NCBI RefSeq assembly: GCF_963678635.1
Contig: NW_026971149.1
Span: forward strand, 498,001-562,000
Length of the DNA: 64,000 nucleotides
Source: Symsagittifera roscoffensis
Lineage: Eukaryota > Xenacoelomorpha > Acoela > Convolutidae
Direction of reading: 5' to 3'
The translations under genes were made by a program, and so were the position numbers. Below the pieces are notes generated by a model that was not told the origin of the DNA, made no database searches, and saw nothing but the letters and a program-made list of their open reading frames with translations. Of the stretch, positions 44,402-60,300 are shown piece by piece (the stretch's first letter is position 1; each line of letters starts with the position of its first letter).

Positions 44402-47400
44402 AGCCTAATAACTTCAAAGTTTGTTGATCATTCTGCACATCTTAACTTGGAATTTTGAAATCTGCACGAAAATGTTGAAAAAATTTTAGATGTGAAAATT
44501 CAAAACCCTAATATAAGGTCACTGAGCTAATATAACATAGGCCATAATTTATAACGCAAAAAAAGCAGATAAAATTCAAAAAAATGAAGTTTATAAGAAT
44601 TCCCCTCACGCTCACACCACACACGCACATTTGAAAACATATTGCCGTCGAGCGACGCAATATAAGACCATTAAGCCACATAAAATAAGTCAAAACTTAT
44701 CACATCGAAAAAAAAAATTGAGAAGCCGATAAAAATTCAGGCTCATTTTGCTTTTCTCTCACCTGCATTTTTTACTGATAAATTTACAGTTCACATTGTC
44801 CGATCGTTATGAAAAGTGACACACGGACTAATTAGGATATGCCAAATTATTCGGCCTTCAGAATTAATCCTGTAAAACCACTCGTTACACCACAAAACTG
44901 ACGGTCGTCTAAGGTAGGAAGGAGGCAAAAGAAAAACAGCCAAAAAAAATACTACTTCGAAGTTATTGAGTCCCTCTCACCTTTAAAATGCATATACACG
45001 AGAAAAACTCTTTCGCTCGTCAAACGACGCAATATTTTTTTTACATAAAAATGATTTTGAAGCAAAAATTCCAGAATCGAAAAGTTTTCAAAAAGTGCCC
45101 ATTGCCCTCAATTAAATTTCAAAAAGTGCCCATTGCTCTCAAAACACACACGCATACCAAGCTTTTTTTGCTCACCAAACGACGCAATAATAACTTCAAA
45201 GTTTTTCGATCATTCTGCACATCTTAACTTAAAGTTTAAAATCTGCACAAAAATGGAGAAAAAAAGTTCTCAAAAATTTTAGATGTGAAATTTTAAAACC
45301 CTAATATAAGGTCACTGAGCGAATATAACATAGGCCTAAAATTATAACGCAAAAAAAGCAGATAAAATTCAAAAAAAGAAGTTATTAAGAATTCCCCTCA
45401 CGCTCCAACCACACACGCACATTTGAAAACGTATTGCCGTCGAGTGCTCACAATGTCCGAAAGTTATGAAAATTGACACACGGACTAGTAGGGATGTGCC
45501 AAAATATTTGATCTTCAGACTTAATCCTGTAAAACTACTCGTTACACCACAAAACTGACGGTCGTCTAAGGTAGGAAGGGGGCAAAAGAAAAACAGCCAT
45601 AAAAACAACTACTACTTCAAAGTTTTTGAGTCCCTCTCGCCTTTAAAATTCATTTACACGAAAAAAAACTTTCGCTCGTCGAACGACACAATGTTTTTTA
45701 AAGCTTTAACACACTAACATGAAAACGATTTTGAAGCAATAGTTCCAGAATCGAAAAACTTTCAAAAAGTGCCTATTAGCCTCACTCAAATAAATTTCAA
45801 AAAATGCCCATTGCTCTCAAAACACACACACACACCCACCAAACTTTGTTTGCTCACCGAACGACGCAAAAATAACTTCAACGATTTTTGATCATTCTGC
45901 ACATCTTAACTTAGAGTTTTAAAATCTGCACAAAAATGGAGAAAAAAAATTTAAAAAAAATTTTAGATGTGAAAATTTAACACCTATTATGAGGTCACTG
46001 AGCTAATATAACATAGGCTTAAAACTATAACGCAAAAAAAGCAGATAAAATTCAAAAAATGAAGTTATTTAAAGTCACCCTCACCCTCCAACCACACACG
46101 CACGTTTGAAAACGTATTGCCGTCGAGCGACGCAATATAAGACCATTAAGCTAATATAAAATAAGCCAAAACTTATCACATCGAAAAAAAAAATTGAGAA
46201 GCCGATAAAAATTCAGGCTCTTTTTGCTTTTCTCTCACCTGCAATTTTTCCTGATAAAATTACAGTTCACATTGTCCGATCGTTATGAAAATTGACACAT
46301 TGACTAATTAGGATTTGCCAAAATATTCGGCCTTCAGACTTAATCCTGTAAAACCACTCGTTACACCACAAAACTGACGGTCGTCTATGGTAGGAAGGAG
46401 GCAAAAGAAAAATAGCCAAAAAAATTACTACTTCGAAGTTATTGAGTCCCTCTCACCTTTAAAATGCATATACACGAGAAAAACTCTTTCGCTCGGCAAA
46501 CGACGCAATATTTTATTTACATGAAAATGATTTTGAAGCAGAAGTCCAGAATCGAAAGTTTTCAAAAAATGCCCATTGCTCTCAAAACACAAACACACCA
46601 AACTGTTTTTACTCACCGAACGACGCAATAAAAACATCAACAATTTTTTATCATTTTGCACATCTTATCTTAGAGGTTTAAAATCTGCACAAAAACGGAA
46701 AAGAAATATAATCAAAAAATTTAGATGTTAAAAATTAAAACCATAATATAAGTTCACTGAGCTAATATAACATAGGATTAAAATTAAAACGCAAAAAAAG
46801 CAGCTGAAATTTAAAAAAAGTAAAGTTATTAAGTGTCCCCCTCGCCCCCCAACTACACACGCACATTTGAAAAAAACATTGCCGTCGAACGACGCAATAT
46901 ATGGCCATTTAGCTAAAATAAAATAAGCCAAAACTTATCACAGCGAAAAAAGTTTTAAAAGCGGATAAAAATTCAGGCTCTTGTTGTTTTTCTCCCACCT
47001 GCAATTTTTACTAAAAAATTTACTGTTCACATTGTCCGATCGTTATGAAAAGTGACACACGGACTAATTAGGATATGCCAAAATATTCGGCCTTCAGACT
47101 TAATCCTGTAAAACCACTCGTTACACCACAAAACTGACAGTCGTCTAAGGTAGGAAGGAGGCAAAAGAAAAACAGCCAAAAAAAATTACTACTTCGAAGT
47201 TATTGAGTCCCTCTCACCTTTAAAATGCATATACACAAGAAAATTTCTTTCGCTCGTCAAACGACGCAAAATTTTATCTACATGAAAAAGATTTTGAAGC
47301 AAAAGTTCCAGAATCGAAAAGTTTTCAAAAAGTGCCCATTGCCCTCAATTAAATTTCAAAAAAATGCCCATTGCTCTCAAAACACACACACACACCAAAC

Positions 47401-50400
47401 TGTTTTTACTCACCGAACGACGCAATAAAAATATCAACAATTTTTTATCATTTTGCACATCTTAACTTAGAGGTTTAAAATCTGCACAAAAATGGAAAAG
47501 AAATATAATCAAAAAATTTAGATGTGAAATTTTAAAACCCTAATATAAGGTCACTGAGCGAATATAACATAGGCCTAAAATTATAACGCAAAAAAAGCAG
47601 GTAAAATTCAAAAAAAGAAGTTATTTAAAGTCACCCTCATCCTCCAACCACACACGCACGTTTGAAAACAAATTGCCGTCGAACGACGCATTATAAGGCC
47701 ATTAAGCTAATATAAAAAAGCCAAAACTTATCAAAGTGAAAAAAGTTTGAAAAGCCGATAAAAATTCAGGCTCTTTATGCTTTTCTCCCAACTGCAATTT
47801 TTACTAATAAAATTACTGTTCTCATTGTCCGATCGTTATGAAAAGTGACACACGGACTAATTAGGATATGCCAAAATATTCGGCCTTCAGACTTAATCCT
47901 GTAAAACCACTCGTTACACCACAAAACTGACAGTCGTCTAAGGTAGGAAGGAGGCAAAAGAAAAACAGCCAAAAAAATTACTACTTCGAAGTTATTGAGT
48001 CCCTCTCACCTTTAAAATGCATATACACGAGAAAAACTCTATCGCTCGGCAAACGACGCAATATTTTATTTATATGAAAATGATTTTGAAGCAAAAGTTC
48101 CAGAATCGAAAAGTTTTCAAAAAGTGCCCATTGCCCTCAATTAAATTTCAAAAAATGCCCATTGCTCTCAAAACACACACACACCAAACTGTTTTTACTC
48201 ACCGAACGACGCAATAAAAACATCAACAATTTTTTATCATTTTGCAGATCTTATCTTAGAGGTTTAAAATCTGCCCAAAAACGGAAAAGAAATATAATCA
48301 AAAAATTTAGATGTTAAAAATTAAAACCATAATATAAGTTCATTGAGCTAATATAACATAGGATTAAAATTAAAACGCAAAAAAAGCAGCTGAAATTTAA
48401 AAAAAGTAAAGTTATTAAGTGTCCCCCTCACGCTCCAACCACACACGCACATTTGAAAACGTATTGCCGTCGAGCGACGCAATATAAGGCCATTAAGCCA
48501 ATATAAAATAAGCCAAAACTTATCACATCGAAAAAAAAATTGAGAAGCCGATAAAAATTCAGGCTCTTTTTGCTTTTCTCTCACCTGCAATTTTTACTAA
48601 TAAATTTAGTGCTCACAATGTCCGAAAGTTATGAAAATTGACACACGGACTAGTAAGGATGTGCCAAAATATTTGGTCTTCAGACTTAATCCTGTAAAAC
48701 CACTCGTTACACCACAAAACTGACGGTCGTCTAAGGTAGGAAGGGGGCAAAAGAAAAACAGCCAAAAAAACAACTACTACTTCAAAGTTTTTGAGTCCCT
48801 CTCGCCTTTAAAATTCATTTACACGAAAAAAACCCTTTCGCTCGTCGAACGACGCAATGTTTTTTAAAGCTTTAACACACTAACATGAAAACGATTTTGA
48901 AGCAATAGTTCCAGAATCGAAAAAATTTCAAAAAGTGCCTATTAGCCTCACTCAAATAAATTTCAAAAAATGCCCATTGCTCTCAAAACACACACACACA
49001 CCCGCCAAACTTTGTTTGCTCACCGAACGATGCAAAAATAACTTCAACGATTTTTGATCATTCTGCACATCTTAACTTAGAGTTTTAAAATCTGCACAAA
49101 AACGGAGAAAAAAATTTAAAAAAATTTTAGATGTGAGAGTTTAACACCTATTATGAGGTCACTGAGCTAATAAAACATAGGCTTAAAACTATAACGCAAA
49201 AAAAGCAGATAAAATTCAAAAAATGAAGTTATTTAAAGTCACCCTCACCCTCCAACCACACACGCACGTTTGAAAACAAATTGCAGTCGAACGACGCAAT
49301 ATAAGGCCATTAAGCTAATATAAAATATGCCAAAACTTATCAAAGCGAAAAAAGTTTGAAAAGCGGATAAAAATTCAGGCTCTTGTTGCTTTTCTCCCAC
49401 CTGCAATTTTTACTAAAAAATTTACTGTTCACATTGTCCGATCGTTATGAAAAGTGACACACGGACTAATTAGGATATGCCAAAATTTTTGGTCTTCAGA
49501 CTTATTCCTGTAAAACCACTCGTTACACCACAAAACTGACGGTCGTCTAAGGTAGGAAGGAGGCAAAAGAAAAACAGCCAAAAAAATACTCCTTCAAAGT
49601 TATTGAGTCCCTCTCATCTTTAAAAGGCATTTACACGAAAAAAACTCTTTCGCTTGTTGAACGACGCAATATTTTACAAAAACTTTAACACATTTACAAG
49701 AAATTTATTTTAAAACCATAGTTCCAGAATCGAAAAATTTTTTTCAAAAAGTGCCCATTGCCTTCAAATAAATTTCAAAAAGTGCCCATTGCTCTCAAAA
49801 TACACACACACATACCAAACTTTTTTTGCTCACCAAACGACACAATAATAACTTCAAAGTTTTTCGATCATTCTGCACATCTTAACTTAGAGTTTTAAAA
49901 TCTGCACAAAAATGGAGAAAAAATGTTCTCAAAATTTTAAATTGGAAATTTAAAACCCTAATATGAGGTCACTGAGCTAATATAACATAGGCCTAAAATT
50001 ATAACTCAAAACAAGCAGATAAAATTCAAAAAAAAAATGAACTTATAAAGTGTCCCCCTCACCCTCCAACCACACACGCACATTTGAGAATAAATAAGGT
50101 TATTATAAGGCCATTAAGTTAATATAAAATAAGTCAAAACTTATCTCAGCGAAAAAAATTTGAAAAACCGATAAAAATTTAGGCTCTTTTTGATTTTCTC
50201 CCAACTGCAGTTTTTACTAATAAATTTACTGTTCACATTGTTCGAAACGTTATAATAATTGACACACGGACTAATTAGGATAAGCCAAAATATTTGGTCT
50301 TCAGACTTAATCCTGTAAAACCACTCGTTTCACCACAAAACTGACAGTCGCCTAAGGTAGGAAGGGGGCAAAAAAAACAGCCAAAATTAAAACAATTACT

Positions 50401-50619
50401 ACTTCAAAAATATTTAGTCCCTCTCACCTTTAAAAGGTATCTACACGAAAAAAAACTCTTTCGCTCGTCAAAAGATGCAATATTTTACTAAAACATTAAC
50501 ACAATAAACACACTGACAAGAAAAAGATTTTAAAGCAACAGTTCCAGAATCGAACAATTTTCAAAAAGTGCCTATTGCCCTCAAACAAATTTCAAAAAAT
50601 AACCATCGCTCTCAAAACA

Positions 50620-53600
50620 CACACACACCAAACTTTTTTGCTCACCGAACGATGCAATAATAACTTCAAAGATTTTTGATCATTCTGCACAACTAAATTT
50701 AGAATTTTAAAATCTGCACAAAAATGGAGAAGAAATGTTCTCAAAAAATTTAGATGTGAAAATTTAAAACCATAACATGAGATCACTGAGCTAATATTAC
50801 ATTGGCCTAATAACGCAAAAAAAAGCTGATAAAATTCCAAAAAATGAAGTTATTAAGTGTCCCCATTGCCCTCCAACCACACGCACATTTGAAAAAAATG
50901 CCGTCGAACGACGCAATATAAGGCCATTAAGGCTAATAAAAAATAAGCCAAAACTTATTACAGCGAAAAAAAATGAAAAGCCGATAAAAATTCAGGCTCT
51001 TTTTGCTTTTCTTTCACCTGCAACTTTTACTATTAAATTTACTGTTCACATTGTTCAAACGTTATAAAAATTGACACACGGACTAATTAAGATGTGCCAA
51101 AATTTTTGGTCTTCAGACTTAATCCTGTAAAATAACTCGTTACACCACAAAACTGACGGTCGTCTAAGGTAGGAAGGGGGCGAAAGAAAAACAGCCAAAA
51201 ATAAAACAATTACTACATCAAAGTTATTGAGTCCCTCCTCACCTTTAAAAGGCATATAAAGGAAAAAAAACTCTTTCGCTCATCGAACGACGCAATATTT
51301 CTCTAAAACTTTGATACACTGACGTGAAAATGATTTTAAAGCAACAGTTCCAGAATTGAACAATTTTCAAAGTGCCCATTGCCGTCAAAAAATTTTAAAA
51401 ACGCCCATCGCTCTCAAAACACACACACACACACCAAACTTTTTTTGCCCACCGAACGACGCAATAATAACTTCAAAGATTTTTGATCATTCTGCACATC
51501 TTAATTTAGAGATTTAAAATCTGCACAAAAATGGAGCAAAAATGAGAAAAAAACCCTAACATGAGGTCACTGAGCTAATATTACATAGGCCTAATATTAT
51601 AACGCAAAAAAAGCAGATAAAATTCAAAAAAATGAAATTATTAAGTGTCCCCATCGCCCTCCAACCACACGCACATTTGAAAAAAATGCCGTCGAACGAC
51701 GCAATATAAGGCCATTAAGGCTAATAAAAAATAAGCTAAAACTTATTACAGCGAAAAAAAAATTGAAAAGCAGATAAAAATTCAGGCTCTTTTTGCTCTT
51801 CTCTCACCTGCAATTTTTACTATTAAATTTACTGTTCACATTGTTCGAACGTTATAATAATTGACACACGGACTAATTAGGATGTGCCAAAATATTTGGT
51901 CTTCAGACTTAATCCTGTAAAACCAGGTGTTACACCACAAAACTGACTGTCGTCTAAGGTAGGAAGGGGGCGAAAGAAAAACAGCCAAAAATAAAACAAT
52001 TATTACTTCAAAGTTATTGAGTCCCTCCTCACCTTTAAAAGGCATATACATGAAAAAAACTGTTTCGCTCATCGAACGACGCAATATTTTTCTAAAACTT
52101 TGATACACTGACATGAAAATGATTTTAAAGCAACAGTTCCAGAATCGAACAATTTTCAAAAAGTGCCCATTGCCGTCAGAAAAACTTAAAAAATGCCCAT
52201 CGCTCTCAAAACACACACACACACCAAATTTTTTTTGCCCACCGAACGACGCAATAATAACTTCAAAGATTTTTGATCATTCTGCACATCTTAATTTAGA
52301 GATTTAAAATCTGCACAAAAATGGAGAAAAAATGTTCTCAAAAAACTTAGATGTGAAAATTTAAAACCATAACATGAGATCACTGAGCTAATATTACATT
52401 GGCCTAATAACGCAAAAAAAAGCTGATAAAATTCCAAAAAATGAAGTTATTAAGTGTCCCCATTGCCCTCCAACCACACGCACATTTGAAAAAAATGCCG
52501 TCGAACGACGCAATATAAGGCCATTAAGGCTAATAAAAAATAAGCCAAAACTTATTACAGCGAAAAAAAATGAAAAGCCGATAAAAATTCAGGCTCTTTT
52601 TGCTTTTCTTTCACCTGCAACTTTTACTATTAAATTTACTGTTCACATTGTTCAAACGTTATAAAAATTGACACACGGACTAATTAAGATGTGCCAAAAT
52701 TTTTGGTCTTCAGACTTAATCCTGTAAAATAACTCGTTACACCACAAAACTGACGGTCGTCTAAGGTAGGAAGGGGGCGAAAGAAAAACAGCCAAAAATA
52801 AAACAATTACTACATCAAAGTTATTGAGTCCCTCCTCACCTTTAAAAGGCATATAAAGGAAAAAAAACTCTTTCGCTCATCGAACGACGCAATATTTCTC
52901 TAAAACTTTGATACACTGACGTGAAAATGATTTTAAAGCAACAGTTCCAGAATTGAACAATTTTCAAAGTGCCCATTGCCGTCAAAAAATTTTAAAAACG
53001 CCCATCGCTCTCAAAACACACACACACACACCAAACTTTTTTTGCCCACCGAACGACGCAATAATAACTTCAAAGATTTTTGATCATTCTGCACATCTTA
53101 ATTTAGAGATTTAAAATCTGCACAAAAATGGAGCAAAAATGAGAAAAAAACCCTAACATGAGGTCACTGAGCTAATATTACATAGGCCTAATATTATAAC
53201 GCAAAAAAAGCAGATAAAATTCAAAAAAATGAAATTATTAAGTGTCCCCATCGCCCTCCAACCACACGCACATTTGAAAAAAATGCCGTCGAACGACGCA
53301 ATATAAGGCCATTAAGGCTAATAAAAAATAAGCTAAAACTTATTACAGCGAAAAAAAATTGAAAAGCAGATAAAAATTCAGGCTCTTTTTGCTCTTCTCT
53401 CACCTGCAATTTTTACTATTAAATTTACTGTTCACATTGTTCGAACGTTATAATAATTGACACACGGACTAATTAGGATGTGCCAAAATATTTGGTCTTC
53501 AGACTTAATCCTGTAAAACCAGGTGTTACACCACAAAACTGACTGTCGTCTAAGGTAGGAAGGGGGCGAAAGAAAAACAGCCAAAAATAAAACAATTACT

Positions 53601-53820
53601 ACTTCAAAGTTATTGAGTCCCTCCTCACCTTTAAAAGGCATATACATGAAAAAAACTGTTTCGCTCATCGAACGACGCAATATTTTTCTAAAACTTTGAT
53701 ACACTGACATGAAAATGATTTTAAAGCAACAGTTCCAGAATCGAACAATTTTCAAAAAGTGCCCATTGCCGTCAGAAAAACTTAAAAAATGCCCATCGCT
53801 CTCAAAACACACACACACAC
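50620..53820. repeat. Two-monomer higher-order duplication, period about 1,597 bp
   Basis: Sequence from about 50,620 to 52,215 is repeated almost exactly from about 52,215 to 53,815. For example AAGGCATATAAAGGAAAAAA occurs at 51249 and 52847, and the same minus-strand frame appears at 51836-52222 and 53432-53818. Monomers within each pair differ more than the pairs do. Confidence 0.85.
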
Positions 53821-56800
53821 CAAATTTTTTTTGCCCACCGAACGACGCAATAATAACTTCAAAGATTTTTGATCATTCTGCACATCTTAATTTAGAGATT
53901 TAAAATCTGCACAAAAATGGAGAAAAAATGTTCTCAAAAAACTTAGATGTGAAATTTTAAAACCCTAACATGAGGTCACTGAGCTAATATTACATAGGCC
54001 TAATATTATAATGCAAAAAAAGCAGATAAAATTCAAAAAAATGAAGTTATTAAGTGTCCCCATCGCCCTCCAACCACACGCACATTTGAACAAAATGCCG
54101 TCGAACGACGAAATCTAAGGCCATTAAAGCTAATAAAAAATAAGCCAAAACATTCACAGCGAAAAAAAATTGAAAAGCCGATAAAAATTCAGGCTCTTTT
54201 TGCTTTTCTCTCACCTGCAGTTATTACTATTAAATTTACTGTTCTCATTGTTCGAACGTTATAATAATTGACACACGGACTAATTAGGATGTGCCAAAAT
54301 ATTTGGTCTTCAGGCTTAATCCTGTAAAACCACTCGTTACACCGCAAAAGTCTAAGGTAGGAAGGGGCGAAAGAAAAACAGCCAAAAATAAAAACAGTTA
54401 CTACTTCACATTTATTGAGGCCCTCCTCACCTTTAAAAGGCATATACATGAAAAAAACTCTTTCGCTCATCGAACGACGCAATATTTTTCTAAAACTTTG
54501 ATACACTGACATGAAAATGATTTTAAAGCAACAGTTCCAGAATCAAACAATTTTCAAAAAGTGCCCATTGCCGTCAAAAAAATTTAAAAAATGCCCATCG
54601 CTCTCAAAACACACACACACAACAAAATATTTTCGCCCACCGAACGACGCAATAATAGATTCAAAGGATTTTGATCATTCTGCACATCTGAATTTAGAGA
54701 TTTAAAATCTGCACAGTAATGGAAAAAAATGTTCTCAAAAAATTTAGATGTGAAAATTTAAAACCCTAATAAGAGGTCACTGAGCAAATATAACATAGGC
54801 CTAAAAATATAACGCAAAAAAAGCAGACAAAATTCAAAAAACTGAAGTTATTAATTCTTCCTCTCGCCCTCTAACCACACATGCACATTTGAAAAAATTG
54901 CCGTCGAACGACGAAATAGAAGGCCATTAAGCTAGCATAAAATAAGCAAAAACTTATCACAGCGAAAAAAAATTGAAAAACCGGTAAAAATTCAGGCTCT
55001 ATTTGCTTTTCTCCCACCTGCAATTTTTACTATTAAATTTACTGTTCACAATGTCCGAAAGTTATGACAATTGACACACGGACTAGTTAGGATGTGCCAA
55101 AATATTTGGTCTTCAGACTTAATCCTGTAAAACTACTCGGTACACCACAAAACTGACGGTCGCCTGAGGTAGGAAGGGGGCATTAGAAAAACAGCCAAAA
55201 TTAAAACAATTACTAATTCAAAGTTATTGACTCCCTCTCACCTTTCAAAAGCAAATACACGAAAAAAACTGTTTCGCTTGTCGAACGACGCAATCTTTTA
55301 CTAAAACTTTAACACACTGACATGAAAAAGATTTTAGAGCAAAAGTTCCAGAATCGAAAACTTTTCAAAAAGTGCTTATTGCCCTCAAATAAATTTCAAA
55401 AAATGCCCATTGCTCTCGAAACCAACACACACACACACCAAACTTTGTTTGCTCACCGAACGACGCAATAATACCTTCAACGATTTTTGATCATTCTGCA
55501 CATCTTAGCTTAGAGTTTTAAAATCTGCACAAAAATGGAGAAAAAAAGTTCTCAAAAATTTTAAATTGGAAAACTTAAAACCCTAACATGAGGTCACTGA
55601 GCTAATATAACATAGGCCCAAAGTTATAACGCAAAATAAGCATTAATTTAAGTGTCTCCTCACCCTCCAACCACACACGCACATTTGGGAATACATTGTC
55701 GTCGAGCGTCGCAAAATAAGGCCATTAAGCTAATATAAAATAACCCAAAACTTTACACAGCGAAAAAAAATTGAAAAGCCGATATAAATTCAGGCTCTTT
55801 TTGCTTTTCTCCCACCTGCATTTTTTACTGATAAATTTACTGTTCACATTGTCCGATCGTTATGAAAATTGACACACGGACTAATTAGGTTGTGCCAAAA
55901 TATTTGGTCTTCAGACTTAATCCTGGAAAATCACTGCCCATTGCCCTCAAATAAAGCCCAAATAAAGCCAATCCTGCAAAAAAGGCCCATTGCCCTCAAA
56001 TAAATTTCAAAAACTGCCCATCGCTCTCAAAACACACACACACAAAACTTTTTTTGCTCACGGAACGACGCAAAATAGTTTCAAAGATTTTTGATCATTC
56101 TGCACATCTTAACTTAGAGTTTTAAAATCTGCACAAAATTGGAGAAAAAAACTTTTAAAAAATTTTAGATGTGAAAGTTTAACACCTAATATGAGGTCAC
56201 TGAGCTAATATAACATAGGCCTAAAACTATAAAGTAAAAAAGCAGATAAAATTCAAAAATGAAGTTATTTAAAGTCACCCTCATCCTCCAACCACACACG
56301 CACGTTTGAAAACAAATTGCCGTCGAACTACGCATTATAAGGCCATTAAGCTAATATAAAAAAGCCAAAACTTATCAAAGCGAAAAAAGTTTGAAAAGCC
56401 GATAAAAATTCAGGCTCTTTATGCTTTTCTCCCAACTGCAATTTTTACTAATAAATTTACTGTTCTCATTGTCCGAACGTTATGAAAACTGACACATGGA
56501 CTAATTAGGATGTGCCAAAATATTTGGTCTTCAGACTTAATCTTGTAAAACCACTCGTCATAACACAAAACTGACGGTCGTCTATAGTAGGAAGGGGGCA
56601 AAAGAAAAACAGCCAAAAAAAAATACTACTTCAAAGTTATTGAGTCCCTCTCACCTTTAAAAGGCACGAAAAAAACTCTTTCGCTTGTCGAACGACGCAA
56701 TATTTTACAAAAACTTTAACACACTTACATGAAAATGATTTTAAAACAATAGTTCCAGAATCGAAAAATTATCAAAGAGTGCCCATTGCCTTCAAATAAG

Positions 56801-57309
56801 AATCAAAAAGTGCCCATCGCTCTCAAAACACACTCACATACCAAACTTTTTTTGCTCACCAAACGACGCAATAATAACTTCAAAGTTTTTCGATCATTCT
56901 GCACATCTTAACTTAGAGTTTTAAAATCTGCACAAAAATGGAGAAAAAATAATCTCAAAAATTTTAAATTGGAAAACTTAAAACCCTAATATGAGGTAAC
57001 TGAGATGATGTAACATTGGCCCAAAATTATAACGCAAAACAAGCAGATAAAATTCAAAAAAATGAATTTATGAAGTGTCCCTCTCACCCTCCAACCACAC
57101 ACGCACATAAAAAAGCAGATAAATTTTAAAAAATGAAGTTATTAACTGTCCCCCTAGCCCTCCAACCTCACACGCACATTTGAAAAAAAAATGGCCGTCG
57201 AACGACGCAATATAAGGCCATTAAGCTGATATAAAATAAGCCAAAACTTATCACAGCGAGAAAAAAAATTGAAAAGCCGATAAAAATTCAGGCTCTTTTT
57301 GCTTTTCTC

Positions 57310-60300
57310 CCACCTGCAATTTTTACTAATAAATTTACTGCTCACAATGTCCGAAAAATATGAAAGTTGACACACGGACTAGTTAGGATGTGCCTAAATA
57401 TTTGGTCTTCAGACTTAATCCTGTAAAACCACTCGTTACACCACAAAACTGACGGTCGCCTAAGGTGGGAAGGGGGCAATAAAAAAACAGCCAAAAATGA
57501 AACAATTACTACTTCAAAGATATTGAGTCCCTCTCACCTTTAAAAAGTATATACACGAAAAAAAAAACACTTTCGCTCGTCAGACGATGCAATTTTTTAC
57601 TAAAACATTAGCAGAATAAACACACTGACATGAAAAAGATTTTAAAGCAACAGTTCCAGAATCGAACAATTTTCAAAAAGTGCCTATTGCCCTCAAACTA
57701 ATTTCAAAAAATAACCATCGCTCTCAAAACACACACACACCAAGTTTTTTGCTCACCAAACGATGCAATAATAACTTCAAAGATTTTTGATCATTCTGCA
57801 CAACTAAATTTAGAATTTTAAAATCTGCACAAAAATGGAGAAAAAATGTTCTCAAAAAATTTAGATGTGAAAATTTAAAACCCTAACATGAGGTCACTGA
57901 GCTAATATTACACAGGCCTAAAATTATAACGCAAAAAAAGCAGATACAGTTCAAAAAAATGAAGTTATTGAGTGTCCCCATCGCCCTCCAACCACACGCA
58001 CATTTGAAAAAAATGCCGTCGAACGACGCAATATAAGGCGTGTAAGGCAATTAAAAAGTAAGCCAAAACTTATTACAGCGAAACAAAATTGAAAAGCCGA
58101 TAAAAATTCAGGCTCTTTTTGCTTTTCTCTCACTTGCAATTTTTACGATTAAATTTACTGTTCACATTGTTCGAACGTTATAATAATTGACACACGGACT
58201 AATTAGGATGTGCCGAAATATTTGGTCTTCAGACTTAATCCTGTAAAACCACTCGTTACACCACAAAAGTCTAAGGTAGGAAGGGGCGAAAGAAAAACAG
58301 CCAAAAATAAAAACAGTTACTACTTCACATTTATTGAGTCCCTCTCACCTTTAAAAGGCATATACATGAAAAAAACTCTTTCGCTCATCGAACGACGCAA
58401 TATTTCTCTAAAACTTTGATACACTGACATGAAAATGATTTTAAAGCAACAGTTCCAGAATCGAACAATTTTCAAAAAGTGCCCCTTGCCGTCAAAAAAA
58501 TTTTAAAAATGCCCATCGCTCTCAAAACACACACACACACACACCAAACTTTTTTTGCCCACCGAACGACGCAATAATAACTTCAAAGATTTTTGATCAT
58601 CATGCACAACTTAATTTAGAGATTTAAAATCTGCACAAAAATGGAGAAAAAATGTTCTCAAAAAATTTAGATGTGAAAATTTAAAACGCTAATATGAGGT
58701 CACTGAGCTAATATAACATAGGCCTAAAATTATAACGCAAAAAAAGCAGACAAAAATCAAAAAATTGAAGTTGTTTTTTCTTCCCCTCGCCCTCCAACCA
58801 CACGCGCACATTTAAAAAAAATTGCCGTCGAACGACGAAATAGAAGGCCATTCAGCTAGCATAAAATAAGCAAAAATTTATCACAACGAAAAAAAATTGA
58901 AAAGCCGATAAAAATTCAGGCTCTTTTTGCTTTTCTCCCACCTGCAATTTTTACTAATAAATTTACTGCTCACAATGTCCGAAAAATATGAAAGTTGACA
59001 CACGGATTAGTTAGGATGTGCCTAAATATTTGGTCTTCAGACTTAATCCTGTAAAACCACTCGTTACACCACAAAACTGACGGTCGCCTAAGGTAGGAAG
59101 GGGGCAATAAAAAAACAGCCAAAAATGAAACAATTACTACTTCAAAGATATTGAGTCCCTCTCACCTTTAAAAAGTATATACACGAAAAAAAAACACTTT
59201 CGCTCGTCAGACGATGCAATTTTTTACTAAAACATTAGCAGAATAAACACACTGACATGAAAAAGATTTTAAAGCAACAGTTCCAGAATCGAACAATTTT
59301 CAAAAAGTGCCTATTGCCCTCAAACTAATTTCAAAAAATAACCATCGCTCTCAAAAGACACACACACACCAAGTTTTTTGCTCACCAAACGATGCAATAA
59401 TAACTTCAAAGATTTTTGATCATTCTGCACAACTAAATTTAGAATTTTAAAATCTGCACAAAAATGGAGAAAAAATGTTCTCAAAAAATTTAGATGTGAA
59501 AATTTAAAACCCTAACATGAGGTCACTGAGCTAATATTACACAGGCCTAAAATTATAACGCAAAAAAAGCAGATACAGTTCAAAAAAATGAAGTTATTGA
59601 GTGTCCCCATCGCCCTCCAACCACACGCACATTTGAAAAAAATGCCGTCGAACGACGCAATATAAGGCGTTTAAGGCAATTAAAAAGTAAGCCAAAACTT
59701 AATACAGCGAAACAAAATTGAAAAGCCGATAAAAATTCAGGCTCTTTTTGCTTTTCTCTCACTTGCAATTTTTACGATTAAATTTACTGTTCACATTGTT
59801 CGAACGTTATAATAATTGACACACGGACTAATTAGGATGTGCCGAAATATTTGGTCTTCAGACTTAATCCTGTAAAACCACTCGTTACACCACAAAAGTC
59901 TAAGGTAGGAAGGGGCGAAAGAAAAACAGCCAAAAATAAAAACAGTTACTACTTCACATTTATTGAGTCCCTCTCACCTTTAAAAGGCATATACATGAAA
60001 AAAACTCTTTCGCTCATCGAACGACGCAATATTTCTCTAAAACTTTGATACACTGACATGAAAATGATTTTAAAGCAACAGTTCCAGAATCGAACAATTT
60101 TCAAAAAGTGCCCCTTGCCGTCAAAAAAATTTTAAAAATGCCCATCGCTCTCAAAACACACACACACACACACCAAACTTTTTTTGCCCACCGAACGACG
60201 CAATAATAACTTCAAAGATTTTTGATCATCCTGCACAACTTAATTTAGAGATTTAAAATCTGCACAAAAATGGAGAAAAAATGTTCTCAAAAAATTTAGA

